Made by a program: the position numbers and the translations under genes
Shown: positions 18,000-26,173 of the stretch, piece after piece
Numbering within the stretch: the stretch's first letter is position 1
Layout: each line of letters begins with the position of its first letter
Notes under the pieces: generated by a model
Seen by the model: only the letters and a program-made list of their open reading frames with translations
What the model was told of the DNA's origin: nothing
Databases searched by the model: none
Assembly (NCBI GenBank): GCA_030430575.1
Contig: JAUIKF010000030.1
Location: 37,283-101,282, forward strand
Reading direction: 5' to 3'
Length of the DNA stretch: 64,000 bases
Source of the DNA: Bacteroidia bacterium
GTDB taxonomy: Bacteria > Bacteroidota > Bacteroidia > J057

Positions 18000-18142
18000 A
18001 GGTTCAAAAAGGTTCAGGGTTCAGGGTTCAGTGAAAAGGGATAATGATGTAGAACATATGAAATGACTTGCCCGCATTTTGAACGTTATAGGCCTGCAAC
18101 CTCTTGAACCTAGAACATAAAACATAAAACCTAGAACTTTTC
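18000..18142. repeat. GGTTCAGGG / AACATAAAACCTAG repeats in a divergent promoter region
   Basis: aggttcagggttcagggttc on the left and cttgaacctagaacataaaa on the right form an imperfect inverted repeat between the divergent hydrolase and NagX-like genes. The promoters of both genes should lie here, but no clear TAnnTTTG box is seen. Confidence 0.45.
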
Positions 18143-18144
18143 TT

Positions 18145-19458
18145 ATGAACCACCGCCTCATCTCCCTGGACGTATTTCGTGGCGCGACGATCGCCGCCAT
18201 GATCCTCGTCAACAACCCTGGTTCCTGGTCACATCTGTATAGCCCACTGGGTCACGCGTCCTGGCATGGCTGTACGCCCACCGATCTGGTTTTCCCCTTT
18301 TTCCTGTTTATTGTGGGGGTGGCCATCGCATTGGCCCTTCCGCGGCTCTTAGAAAAAGGCAAAACCCAAGGGCAAATCTTTCGGAAGATCAGCATTCGGA
18401 CAGTGGTCCTTTTTGGGTTGGGGGTCTTCATGGCTGGCTTTCCTTACTTCGGCGCAGCCGAAGGGCTGAGCGGCGGCAGGGAAGTGCTTTACCTAACGTT
18501 GATGACCCTCTTTGTCGTTGGCTTGCTGGTAATGAAAGGCTTGGAACAAAAGCATTTGGCCAGTCCGCAGACGGAGAAGAGTGCCCGCATCGTGAAATGG
18601 ACCCTGGTCCTGCTGACAGTAGGCATCATTGCCACAGGATTTGGCCATTTTGATGTGAGCCGCTTGCGCATCCCCGGCGTGCTGCAGCGCATCGCTTTGG
18701 TGTATTTTGTCTGTTGCCTCCTATTCTTGAAAACCAACTGGAAAGTGCAATTGTATGCGCTAGGGGGCATTTTGGTGGGGTATTGGCTGCTGATGGGCCT
18801 GCCTGTTCCTGGGATCGGCCCTGCTGACCTTGACGTCAAAGACGCCAATATCGCTTGCTGGCTGGACCGCGTCTTGCTGGGCAATCATCGCTGGAGCCAA
18901 GCCTTGGACTGGGGCGATCCAGAAGGCTTGCTGAGTACTTTGCCTGCCATCGGGACAGGCTTGATCGGCATGCTCTGCGGCCAATGGCTCGCTACTGATC
19001 GGCCCCAAGCGGACAAAGTCGCTTGGATGATGGTAGCTGGCTGCTTCAGCATCGTTTTAGGGCTATTCTGGGGAATGGGATTCCCGATCAATAAGGCCTT
19101 ATGGACGAGTTCTTATGTTCTCTACACAGGTGGAATTGCCCTTTTGGGCCTTGCCTGCTGCTACTGGATCATAGATGTGAAGGGGTATAATCAGTGGACG
19201 CCGCCCTTTATGGCGTATGGGGCCAATGCCATTACGGTATTTGTGCTTTCTGGGCTGATAGCCAAGACGGTTTGGATGATCAAAATGCCAGGGGCAGATG
19301 GAAAAACCATTTCCTTCAAGGCATGGTTTATGGAACATGTGTTTAATGGCTGGCTTTCGCCTGTGAATGCTTCGTTGGCTGGGGCTGTGACCACAGTTTT
19401 GCTGTTTTGGCTGGCTGCTTGGGTCCTGTATAAGCGGCAGATTTTTATTAAGGTATAA
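18145..19458 (+). CDS. NagX/MurT-like membrane protein (HGSNAT / DUF5009 superfamily)
   Basis: 437 residues with about eleven membrane helices. The N-terminus MNHRLISLDVFRGATIAAMI, then MILVNNPGSWSHLY and HGCTPTDLVFPFFLFIVGVA, is the signature of the heparan-alpha-glucosaminide N-acetyltransferase-like family (DUF1624/DUF5009, NagX). Members in Proteobacteria lie with N-acetylglucosamine catabolic genes, and I recall that the Tannerella MurNAc transporter MurT belongs to this type. Here murQ lies downstream and a GH3C/beta-lactamase protein lies divergently, so transport or acetylation of cell-wall amino sugars is a reasonable inference. Length and motifs are intact. Confidence 0.82.
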   Translation: MNHRLISLDVFRGATIAAMILVNNPGSWSHLYSPLGHASWHGCTPTDLVFPFFLFIVGVAIALALPRLLEKGKTQGQIFRKISIRTVVLFGLGVFMAGFPYFGAAEGLSGGREVLYLTLMTLFVVGLLVMKGLEQKHLASPQTEKSARIVKWTLVLLTVGIIATGFGHFDVSRLRIPGVLQRIALVYFVCCLLFLKTNWKVQLYALGGILVGYWLLMGLPVPGIGPADLDVKDANIACWLDRVLLGNHRWSQALDWGDPEGLLSTLPAIGTGLIGMLCGQWLATDRPQADKVAWMMVAGCFSIVLGLFWGMGFPINKALWTSSYVLYTGGIALLGLACCYWIIDVKGYNQWTPPFMAYGANAITVFVLSGLIAKTVWMIKMPGADGKTISFKAWFMEHVFNGWLSPVNASLAGAVTTVLLFWLAAWVLYKRQIFIKV

Positions 19459-19563
19459 TGTAAAATAGAGATTCAGTGGATTGCAATCAGAAAAGACCAG
19501 AAAAATTGGTGTCTTTTATAAGTCATTGACACTTATGAAGCGTCAACATCCAACAGCAAAGCT

Positions 19564-19641
19564 GTCATGCTGAGCTCGCGAAGCATCTTATGATGGCCTT
19601 GAAATAGAAAAACGTAAGATGCTTCGCGAGCTCAGCATGAC
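19564..19641. repeat. Perfect 27-bp inverted repeat (GTCATGCTGAGCTCGCGAAG type)
   Basis: Bases 19564-19590 and 19615-19641 are perfect reverse complements around a 24-base loop. The arm starts gtcatgctgagctcgcgaag. The hairpin lies between the convergent ends of the NagX-like gene and the LamG gene. It has no U tract, so it looks like a small palindromic element and not an ordinary terminator. Degenerate relatives lie at 21118-21236. Confidence 0.85.
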
Positions 19642-19747
19642 AATAAAAATTGGGAATAAACTGTCAACTACTTTTGTCAGGTATAAAGGGATATTACTAC
19701 CATAGTAGTCGTCGGGCTTTACTAAAGAATTCAGGTTAAGATGAAAT

Positions 19748-20755
19748 TTAAAGCTTAAGAAATGTAGTAGAAAAACCTGATTTTTTTCGATCATCAAATA
19801 TTCTAATGTAATAAATACCAGGAGATAGTTTTTCAACATTAATTTCATTGTTATTTAGTAGTCCTGATACGATTTGGCTACCATATTGCTGATAAATAAC
19901 ATACTTTACCAAGTGTTTGTAATCGCCATCGAGCTTGACAACATCTTTAACTGGGTTTGGAAAAAGTTGAAAAGAATTCTCCATTTTCTGATTAACATTC
20001 TGCATACTGGTTGTTTTTAAATTTTGAATCTCCACATCTGAAAGCGGTCGATTAAATATTTTTACTTCATCAATTTTTCCATTTAAATAATATGGAAAAT
20101 TAGGATTGCTCATTCTTCCAAGTAGCAAATTTTTTGAATTATTGGTAAGTGTATCTGAATGCGAATCTTGACTAAGCCCTTTAAGTACACCGTCTATATA
20201 AAGTTTTAATTTTACTCCATCATAGACTCCCACTATATGATACCATTTATTTAATTTGATAGTGTCGGCTATGGCTGAGATGTTAACTGCAAGTCGTTTT
20301 CCCGAAAAGTTGACTGCAAATCCGAAAAACCAATATTGTCCAACAGTAGCACATTCTCCATCGTCATCTTGATATGTAAGTGAATAATGTCCAACCTCAT
20401 TATCACTCCCTTTTCCTAGAATATAATTCGCCTGACATGGTCCTGTATAAAACCCTTTCGGATAAACGCAAGTGCTTATGGTAAATTGACTATCCAAATG
20501 AATATTGAGGCAATCTGAAATTTCAACATAATCATCAACTCCATCAAATTCCAATGCTGAATTTGGATGCATATTTTGATCTGTAGTGGGCAATGCCCCA
20601 TTTACACTTCCATTATTGCAGCGATTGTTGGGTTCAATTGCATTTCCATTTAAAGGATAATGAACAAGGAGTCCTGTCTGAGATTGACCAGAGCAAAAGA
20701 TAAAAACTCCTAAGCTGATAAGAATCAAAGATTTTACATTTAATTTACTTGCCAT
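19748..20755 (-). CDS. Secreted LamG-domain protein with T9SS sorting domain
   Basis: 335 residues. Signal peptide MASKLNVKSLILISLGVFIF then CSGQSQ. Residues about 30-245 are a LamG/concanavalin-like jellyroll (LLVHYPLNGNA, ALEFDGVDDYVEI, FTISTCVYPKG, NKWYHIVGVYDG, KLYIDGVLKG, LNGKIDEVKIFNRPLSD). A T9SS type A sorting domain follows (FQLFPNPVKDVVKL to LSPGIYYIRIFDD). It is likely a secreted carbohydrate-binding or adhesive protein. The gene and its flanks are much more AT-rich than neighbouring genes, which suggests a separate origin. It interrupts the cell-wall sugar genes on either side. Confidence 0.85.
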   Translation of the reverse strand: MASKLNVKSLILISLGVFIFCSGQSQTGLLVHYPLNGNAIEPNNRCNNGSVNGALPTTDQNMHPNSALEFDGVDDYVEISDCLNIHLDSQFTISTCVYPKGFYTGPCQANYILGKGSDNEVGHYSLTYQDDDGECATVGQYWFFGFAVNFSGKRLAVNISAIADTIKLNKWYHIVGVYDGVKLKLYIDGVLKGLSQDSHSDTLTNNSKNLLLGRMSNPNFPYYLNGKIDEVKIFNRPLSDVEIQNLKTTSMQNVNQKMENSFQLFPNPVKDVVKLDGDYKHLVKYVIYQQYGSQIVSGLLNNNEINVEKLSPGIYYIRIFDDRKKSGFSTTFLKL

Positions 20756-21058
20756 GGTGGAATGAATTAATAGTTTGATAATCAGAAGTTAATATTATGG
20801 AATGTTTAAGTATATGAAATTAGGTTAAATGTATCAAATTATAACCTGGCGGGGCAATTTGCATCATTACGAATGATTTAAATATTCAATCATGATAATC
20901 CTCAATATAATAAATTAGGTTGATTAAAAACATACTTTGGTATTATCTGATAAATAGCTGTTTCAATTTTAAGGAAAAAATCCACAGTTTTGACAAGATA
21001 TTTAAGGATGGGCATTAAAACAGCGTAATTACGCCTTAAGCACAGTGACAAAATAAAC
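20756..21058. other. AT-rich intergenic stretch with no recognisable gene
   Basis: About 300 bases upstream of the LamG gene. No ORF with protein-like composition and no RNA gene was seen. It presumably includes the LamG gene promoter, but no clear TAnnTTTG box could be assigned. Confidence 0.4.
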
Positions 21059-21279
21059 TATACCTCAGACCGTGTAAATAACCTTCTTTTAAGTGTTACA
21101 AAAATCAACAGCTTACTGTCATTCTGAACAGCCTGCCCTGAGCAACGATTAAGGGAAGAGAAGAATCTTACTAGGTTCATAATCAGTTGTTTATAAGGTG
21201 ATTAGATCATTCGTGAGCTCAGGGTGACACCTTTGGTGTTGTGTTTTACAGGACGGTTATCTATCAGATCTGAGGTATA
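21059..21279. mobile_element. MITE-like element with 11-bp terminal inverted repeats
   Basis: TATACCTCAGA at 21059-21069 is perfectly inverted at 21269-21279 (TCTGAGGTATA), giving a span of 221 bases. Just inside are facing gtcattctgaac (21118) and gagctcagggtgac (about 21215-21228), the degenerate form of the GTCA..CTGAGC palindrome at 19564. There is no coding capacity. A target duplication is not clear. Confidence 0.5.
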
Positions 21280-21374
21280 ATAATCTTGGCAGTACTATTT
21301 TTCGATGGTTTTGATTTTTTGTGGTGTTACTTTTTTTATAGGTCCGCGCTTTTAAAATTAATACTCGACTTTTT

Positions 21375-21525
21375 TTGCTCTGGCCGATTTCGGACTGTGG
21401 GCCTGCCTAAAGCGTAATCCGCCAGAAAGCTCAAAAGCGAACGCTTTTCAGCACCAAGTCATCTTGGCTTTCATTCGCGGACTACGCTTCAAGGTCCGTC
21501 GCAAAAGGCCGAAGTCCGCGCAAGC
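21375..21525. repeat. Imperfect 150-bp palindrome upstream of murQ
   Basis: AAGCGTAATCCGC (21410-21422) faces GCGGACTACGCTT (21477-21489) with one mismatch. The outer flanks also pair roughly (ggccgatttcggactgtggg against aaggccgaagtccgcgc), and there is an inner agcgaacgct palindrome. GC content jumps relative to the AT-rich DNA just upstream. It may be a degenerate dispersed palindromic element; an RNA structure ahead of murQ is also possible. Confidence 0.5.
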
Positions 21526-21692
21526 AACCTTTTTATAATAAGTCAATGCACGGTGCTAAGAAAAAAGTAACCAGATCCTTCGGCGGGGCTCAGGATAAGA
21601 ATCGAAACGGGCCAACCAATGCCATCGCTTCTATCCGTCCGCCCACGCCCGTTTCATCCCAGCCGCACAAACTTATTCTTTTGGATTACCTC

Positions 21693-22505
21693 ATGAAAAC
21701 TACCGAACAACCCTCCCATTACGATAATCTGGAACAGCTATCAACTCATGATCTTTTAGCGCATATCAACGCGGAGGATCATGTGGTTCCCAAGGTGATC
21801 AAGAAAATCTTGCCGAGCATTGAACGTGTCGTAGATGCGGTATATGAGCGCATGGCGAAGGGCGGTCGGCTGTTTTATATCGGGAGCGGAACGAGTGGTC
21901 GCTTGGGGATTTTGGATGCGTCGGAGTGTCCGCCGACTTATGGGGTGCCTGCGGGCTGGGTGATTGGGATCATTGCGGGGGGAGACCGCGCCATCCGCGA
22001 AGCAGAGGAGTTTGCGGAGGACGATGAAGCCCAAGGATGGCTAGACCTGGAAGCCCATGAGGCGAATGAAAGAGACTTTGTCGTAGGAATAGCCGCCAGC
22101 GGTACCACGCCTTACGTCATCGGGGCCGTCAAAGCGGCCCGTGAGCGCGGGCTGGGAACAGCAGGAATCACTTGCAACGCGGACGCTCCGCTCTCGCAAT
22201 TCGTTGAATTTCCCATAGAGGCGGTCGTAGGACCCGAATTTGTGACGGGGAGTACCCGTATGAAGGCAGGCACCGCGCAGAAATTGATCCTCAATATGAT
22301 TTCTACCTCCGTGATGATCAAGCTAGGCCGTGTGCATGGCAATCGCATGGTAGACATGAAACTCAGCAATAGCAAGCTGGTGGATCGCGGGACGCGCATG
22401 ATCATGGAAGAGACGGGACTGGCTTATGCGGAAGCCGAGCGGATGTTGTTATTGCATGGGAGTGTGAGAAGGGCGTTGGAGGAGAATGATAAAATGAATA
22501 CATGA
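21693..22505 (+). CDS. murQ: N-acetylmuramic acid 6-phosphate etherase
   Basis: 270 residues from the ATG at 21693 (MKTTEQPSHYDNLEQLSTHD). The longer ORF from 21546 reads through repeat DNA and is rejected. MurQ cleaves the lactyl ether of MurNAc-6-phosphate to GlcNAc-6-phosphate and D-lactate in cell-wall recycling. The SIS domain is clear: RLFYIGSGTSGRLGILDASE, CPPTYGVP, GIIAGGDRAIREAEE with a catalytic-region glutamate, FVVGIAASGTTPYVIGA, VVGPEFVTGSTRMKAGTAQK and the C-terminal GNRMVDMKLSNSKLVDR. No murK kinase gene lies beside it, so it depends on a distant one. It is convergent with the anti-sigma gene. Confidence 0.96.
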   Translation: MKTTEQPSHYDNLEQLSTHDLLAHINAEDHVVPKVIKKILPSIERVVDAVYERMAKGGRLFYIGSGTSGRLGILDASECPPTYGVPAGWVIGIIAGGDRAIREAEEFAEDDEAQGWLDLEAHEANERDFVVGIAASGTTPYVIGAVKAARERGLGTAGITCNADAPLSQFVEFPIEAVVGPEFVTGSTRMKAGTAQKLILNMISTSVMIKLGRVHGNRMVDMKLSNSKLVDRGTRMIMEETGLAYAEAERMLLLHGSVRRALEENDKMNT

Positions 22506-22590
22506 GTAAATGATAAAATGGCCGAATCATCTTTATTCAGCATTCACTGAAAACTCAAAATTCATTCATTCAAAATTCAACATTTTCCCC

Positions 22591-23361
22591 TCAAAGCTTC
22601 TCCAACAACGACCCTGCCGCCTGCGCATAGCTCCCGCCCCCCGCTTGAATATCCTTCAATACACCTTTGCACCGCCTCGTGCTTCCGTCTTGCCAGTAGG
22701 TCAGGGCTTTGTACCAGGCCGCTTGCTCGTGGAAGACATTGCTGGACTGGTTGAGGACTGCATCAAATGCCGCCAGGGCCTCATCATTTTTTTCCAATAC
22801 CAAATACGAGTTCCCCAAATAGAACTGAGCCCGAGTATAGGCCGGGTCCTCTTCCGTGATTTGCTGAAGCTGGGAGATGGCTGTCGCATAATCGGCGGCT
22901 TCATACGTCCGCATGGCGGTCTCTATAGACGAAACGACACGTCCACTGTCGTCTTCCGCCCGGACGGTTTGGAGGGCAGGGTAGGGCTGGAAGACTTCGG
23001 CAAATACTGCTTCGGAGTCATTTCCTGAAGGCGATCCGCCTGGGCTGAAGATAAAAAATGCTGCTATCAGCGCGACCGCCGCTGCGGCAGCCCATATCCA
23101 TCGCGGGAATTTTTGTGATGGGGCAGTGGTAACAGGCGCTGCTGGCGCCGCATATTCATCGCCGATGGCTTGGAGCTGGGCCTCCAATTGCGGCTCTACG
23201 GTGTCTGAAAGGGTCTCATGGACCTCGCGGTGGAGGGCTACTTCCTGAGCTAGGGCAGTATCCTGCTGTATCCTCGCCTCAAAGGCGGCGTGGTCTTCTG
23301 GGGACAGCGTCCCGTCGAGATAGGCGGCTATCTGTTCTGTCTGTGAGGGCTGATTATCCAT
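22591..23361 (-). CDS. Anti-sigma-like membrane protein with periplasmic TPR region
   Basis: 256 residues. The N-terminus (QIAAYLDGTLSPEDHAAFEA, then VALHREVHETLSD) has the pattern of a cytoplasmic anti-sigma domain lacking the zinc-binding HxxxCxxC. A single membrane helix follows (WIWAAAAAVALIAAFFIF, about 88-106). The C-terminal half has three TPR-like helices pairs (AMRTYEAADYATAISQLQQI, YTRAQFYLGNSYLVLEKNDE, HEQAAWYKALTYWQDG). It overlaps the sigma-factor gene by 8 bases, so the two are translationally coupled, which supports an anti-sigma role. The TPRs may sense a periplasmic partner (inference). Confidence 0.75.
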   Translation of the reverse strand: MDNQPSQTEQIAAYLDGTLSPEDHAAFEARIQQDTALAQEVALHREVHETLSDTVEPQLEAQLQAIGDEYAAPAAPVTTAPSQKFPRWIWAAAAAVALIAAFFIFSPGGSPSGNDSEAVFAEVFQPYPALQTVRAEDDSGRVVSSIETAMRTYEAADYATAISQLQQITEEDPAYTRAQFYLGNSYLVLEKNDEALAAFDAVLNQSSNVFHEQAAWYKALTYWQDGSTRRCKGVLKDIQAGGGSYAQAAGSLLEKL

Positions 23362-23938
23362 TGTCTGCTAATTCTTGATAGATGGGGTCAGATTTGATCA
23401 TCTGAATGAGTTTGTCTTTACAGGTAAATTTTTTCTTGCGGGCATATTCGGGGCTGGCATAACCCATGACTTCGGCGATCTCTACCATCGGTTTTTTTGA
23501 AAAACCCATGGAAAGGACCTGTTGGCAATCTTCGCCTAGCGCTTGGAACTTCTGCCGATAGAGCCGCGCCCGAGCACGGCGGTGGATGGCTTCTTCTATT
23601 TCTGCATCCTCCGTGTATACCATTTCTTCTCGAATCGTTACCCCTTCTCTGCTTTTTTTTCGCAACTCCTTGAGCCACAGATTTTTACAAATGCTATAGA
23701 GAAAGGTGTAAAAAGCACTTGTCAGCTCAAATTCTTCTTCTTTCGCCTTATGGTAAATCACCATCAGGGCTTCTTGAAAGATGTCCTGCGCATCGTCTTG
23801 TGTGCCTTGATTTTGCTGGATAAAAGTGGAGATACGGGGAAAGAACGCCGCGTATAGTTGGCGCAATATGGTACCGTCATTTTGTACCAATCCATTGAGA
23901 TATGCTTGATCGGGAGAAAGGATCATCTTTGACACCAT
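23354..23938 (-). CDS. ECF-type RNA polymerase sigma factor
   Basis: 194 residues; the start may be MVSKMIL (23938) or the internal MILSPDQ (23926). Region 2 is visible in DDAQDIFQEALMVIYHKAKE with TSAFYTFLYSICKNLWLKEL, and region 4 in GEDCQQVLSMGFSKKPMVEI with MGYASPEYARKKKFTCKDKL. The gene sits just upstream of, and overlapping, the anti-sigma gene, and is divergent from the PKD/T9SS gene and the TPR-CHAT gene. The divergent pair is therefore a plausible regulon (inference). Confidence 0.9.
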   Translation of the reverse strand: MVSKMILSPDQAYLNGLVQNDGTILRQLYAAFFPRISTFIQQNQGTQDDAQDIFQEALMVIYHKAKEEEFELTSAFYTFLYSICKNLWLKELRKKSREGVTIREEMVYTEDAEIEEAIHRRARARLYRQKFQALGEDCQQVLSMGFSKKPMVEIAEVMGYASPEYARKKKFTCKDKLIQMIKSDPIYQELADNG

Positions 23939-24088
23939 AGGAATAGTAAAGGTAATTTTTTTTTGAGAAATGAGGTAACGTTTGGATGGTCTGTGGTATA
24001 GAGGTCGCTATGACGCCCAAAATCAGACAGGCCGCTGCCGAAAAGCCTTCATCAGAGTAGGCAACTCATTCTTTAAATCCTTACAATT
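23939..24088. promoter_or_regulatory. Divergent promoter region of the sigma-factor locus
   Basis: 150 bases separate the sigma-factor start and the PKD/T9SS start. Promoters for both directions must lie here. The last part, catcagagtaggcaactcat followed by tctttaaatcc, could hold an ECF-type promoter, but no second copy in the window lets me define one. Confidence 0.35.
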
Positions 24089-26104
24089 ATGTTATCTCGA
24101 ATTTATCCAATTCTTATAGCCCTTATTGCGCTGACATTCAGCACAGATGTGCTCGGGCAGTGTGACTGCGATCCCACAAATAATCTGATCACCAATGGTG
24201 ATTTTAGCAATGTGACCACTACGGGAAACCCCTGTAGCTCTACGATATCTCACTTTTATCAAGGATGTGTGGCTGGTTGGAACAGTACGCACGGTACGCC
24301 GAGTATAGGGGGCGGCGCCAATAAGTATGTATTCATGTGGTCGATTTTCAATAATGGGGAGGGCATCAAAACCAATGCAAATATCCAAGCGGGCCATACC
24401 TACAACTTCAAATTCAGAGTAGCCACCGAGGAGAATGTGAATGGGGGGAATATTTTGGTTCGATTGACCAATGGGCTAGGCACAGGAGGCTCAGTCTCTT
24501 CTCCTCAAGGACAACCTTACCCTAGCGCACCAGCTGGTACGATCACTTTATGGTCAGAAACATCAAACAACCTTCCCCTGTCTTCTGGCACCTGGCAAGA
24601 AGTATGTATTACCTTCACGCCTACGAGTAGCTTTTCCCAAATATGGATCATGCCTACCCAAAATAGCTTAGGAGGTGATCAGTGTAGCATTGTGATGGAT
24701 GACTTTTGTCTGGAAGAAGATGATTGTTCTAACACGCAGCCTTCTTTTACCTGGGAATTTGACTGTCAGAATGATGATGTAGTGATCAATGCCACGGCCA
24801 ACCAGGGCTGTTCAGGAAGCGAATTCCGCCTCTACAACACCAATGGCAATTGCCAGGCAGGCAATATCAGTACTTCCTGTATGATATTCCCTCCTATTTC
24901 TACTCAAACTGGCAACAGTTTTTCTTTTACCGTACCGCACGTAGTGGGTACTGAATATGTACTTGAGCACTTTTGTGGGGGCTGCCCATATCGTGAGTTG
25001 ATCACAATTGTCGAGTGGCCTGCACCAGATATTTCTGGAATTACTGGCACAGTCTGCGAAGACCAAGCCAATATCATCATTCCTGCAGGTATGCTAGGAT
25101 ACTATCTCGAAATCACAGAAGCTTTTGGAGGCGTGATCTGTTCCTATAACAGTCCCCTGTACCCTGCCGCTGGAGTGGTAAACTTATTTGATATTTGTCC
25201 AGGCCTTACCTGCGGTCAAGGGACTTGTTACAAAATAGATATTACCTATTACGACCTGTGTGTCAATGACTATAACCTAAGTGCTACCGCACACTTCCTC
25301 TGTTCTCCCAATGTACAGGCAGTCGCCAATCCTGGCGTCGTATGCCCAGGTGACTACGTTACCTATTGTGTAGTCAACCCATCATCTTCCCTTTCTTATC
25401 AGTGGTTTGATGACAATGGCCCCCTCAATACAGGAACCTGTACCAGCCCTATCCCCTATGACCCTGCTGATGGAGCCATCTATGTCGTAGCCACAGACGC
25501 CAATGGCTGCCAAGGATCGGCCAAGCCACTCTTGGGGATTTCTAGCGACTGTGATCCCGTCGGTATTTGCGCAGCCAATTTCTCTTGGACGGCTCAGTCT
25601 TCCATTTTTGGCGGATGCCTCGTCAACTTCACCGATCTCAGCGTCGCGGGCGGCAATATCGTGAGTTGGGTGTGGGATTTTGGTGATCAGACAGGATGGA
25701 ATGTGCAGAATCCTTCTCATCTCTATGCTTCAGCGAACCAAAGCTACTATGCTTGCTTGACCATCACCACAGATGATAACTGTACACACACTTATTGTGA
25801 CTGGGTAGGCTGTCGTCGCGAGAAGAAAGAACGGAGAGAAGCAGGTGAGTTGACAACTGCCTTTAAGTTTTACCCCAATCCTGCGAATACGCGACTGAAC
25901 CTGGATTATGACCTCGAAGAGGTAGGTGAAGCTACTTTCTCCCTCTTTGACATCACTGGCCGTGTCGTGAAGACTGAGACCCTCTCAGGTTCGGAAACCT
26001 TTAAAAGCTTTGAATTGGGTGATTTGACTGCTGGAATCTATATGGCTCGCATCGTTTCAGGAAGTGAAAGCATATTTAACCAGAAAATTGTAATTGAGAA
26101 ATAG
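24089..26104 (+). CDS. Secreted cysteine-rich PKD protein with T9SS sorting domain
   Basis: 671 residues. Signal peptide MLSRIYPILIALIALTFSTD then VLGQ. A carbohydrate-binding-like sandwich follows (about 25-215: NLITNGDFSNV, GHTYNFKFRVATEE, WQEVCITFTP). Several Cys-rich Ig-like segments cover about 220-490. A PKD domain is at about 495-575 (CLVNFTDLSV, WVWDFGDQTGW, HLYASANQSYYACLTI). After a basic linker (CRREKKERREAGE) comes a T9SS sorting domain (FKFYPNPANTRLNLDYDL to LTAGIYMARIVSG). It is probably surface exposed. A strong terminator follows the stop, and the TPR-CHAT gene begins 70 bases on. Confidence 0.85.
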   Translation: MLSRIYPILIALIALTFSTDVLGQCDCDPTNNLITNGDFSNVTTTGNPCSSTISHFYQGCVAGWNSTHGTPSIGGGANKYVFMWSIFNNGEGIKTNANIQAGHTYNFKFRVATEENVNGGNILVRLTNGLGTGGSVSSPQGQPYPSAPAGTITLWSETSNNLPLSSGTWQEVCITFTPTSSFSQIWIMPTQNSLGGDQCSIVMDDFCLEEDDCSNTQPSFTWEFDCQNDDVVINATANQGCSGSEFRLYNTNGNCQAGNISTSCMIFPPISTQTGNSFSFTVPHVVGTEYVLEHFCGGCPYRELITIVEWPAPDISGITGTVCEDQANIIIPAGMLGYYLEITEAFGGVICSYNSPLYPAAGVVNLFDICPGLTCGQGTCYKIDITYYDLCVNDYNLSATAHFLCSPNVQAVANPGVVCPGDYVTYCVVNPSSSLSYQWFDDNGPLNTGTCTSPIPYDPADGAIYVVATDANGCQGSAKPLLGISSDCDPVGICAANFSWTAQSSIFGGCLVNFTDLSVAGGNIVSWVWDFGDQTGWNVQNPSHLYASANQSYYACLTITTDDNCTHTYCDWVGCRREKKERREAGELTTAFKFYPNPANTRLNLDYDLEEVGEATFSLFDITGRVVKTETLSGSETFKSFELGDLTAGIYMARIVSGSESIFNQKIVIEK

Positions 26105-26125
26105 GCATAGGCCCAAGTAATTTAA

Positions 26126-26156
26126 AGCCTCATGATATTCTCATGAGGCTTTTTTC
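26126..26156 (+). terminator. Intrinsic terminator after the PKD/T9SS gene
   Basis: AGCCTCATGA (26126-26135), a five-base loop, TCATGAGGCT (26141-26150) and then six T. The 10-bp stem is perfect. It separates the PKD gene from the TPR-CHAT gene, so the latter probably has its own promoter or depends on read-through. Confidence 0.9.
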
Positions 26157-26173
26157 ACATTAACCCTTGACTT

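Noticed and set aside
20756..21540. Possible RNA gene or riboswitch in the gap before murQ
   Set aside because: No tRNA-like or known riboswitch core could be found; the structure is explained by palindromic repeats.
21546..21692. N-terminal extension of murQ
   Set aside because: It reads through palindromic repeat DNA, has a composition unlike protein, and MurQ homologs start near the ATG at 21693.
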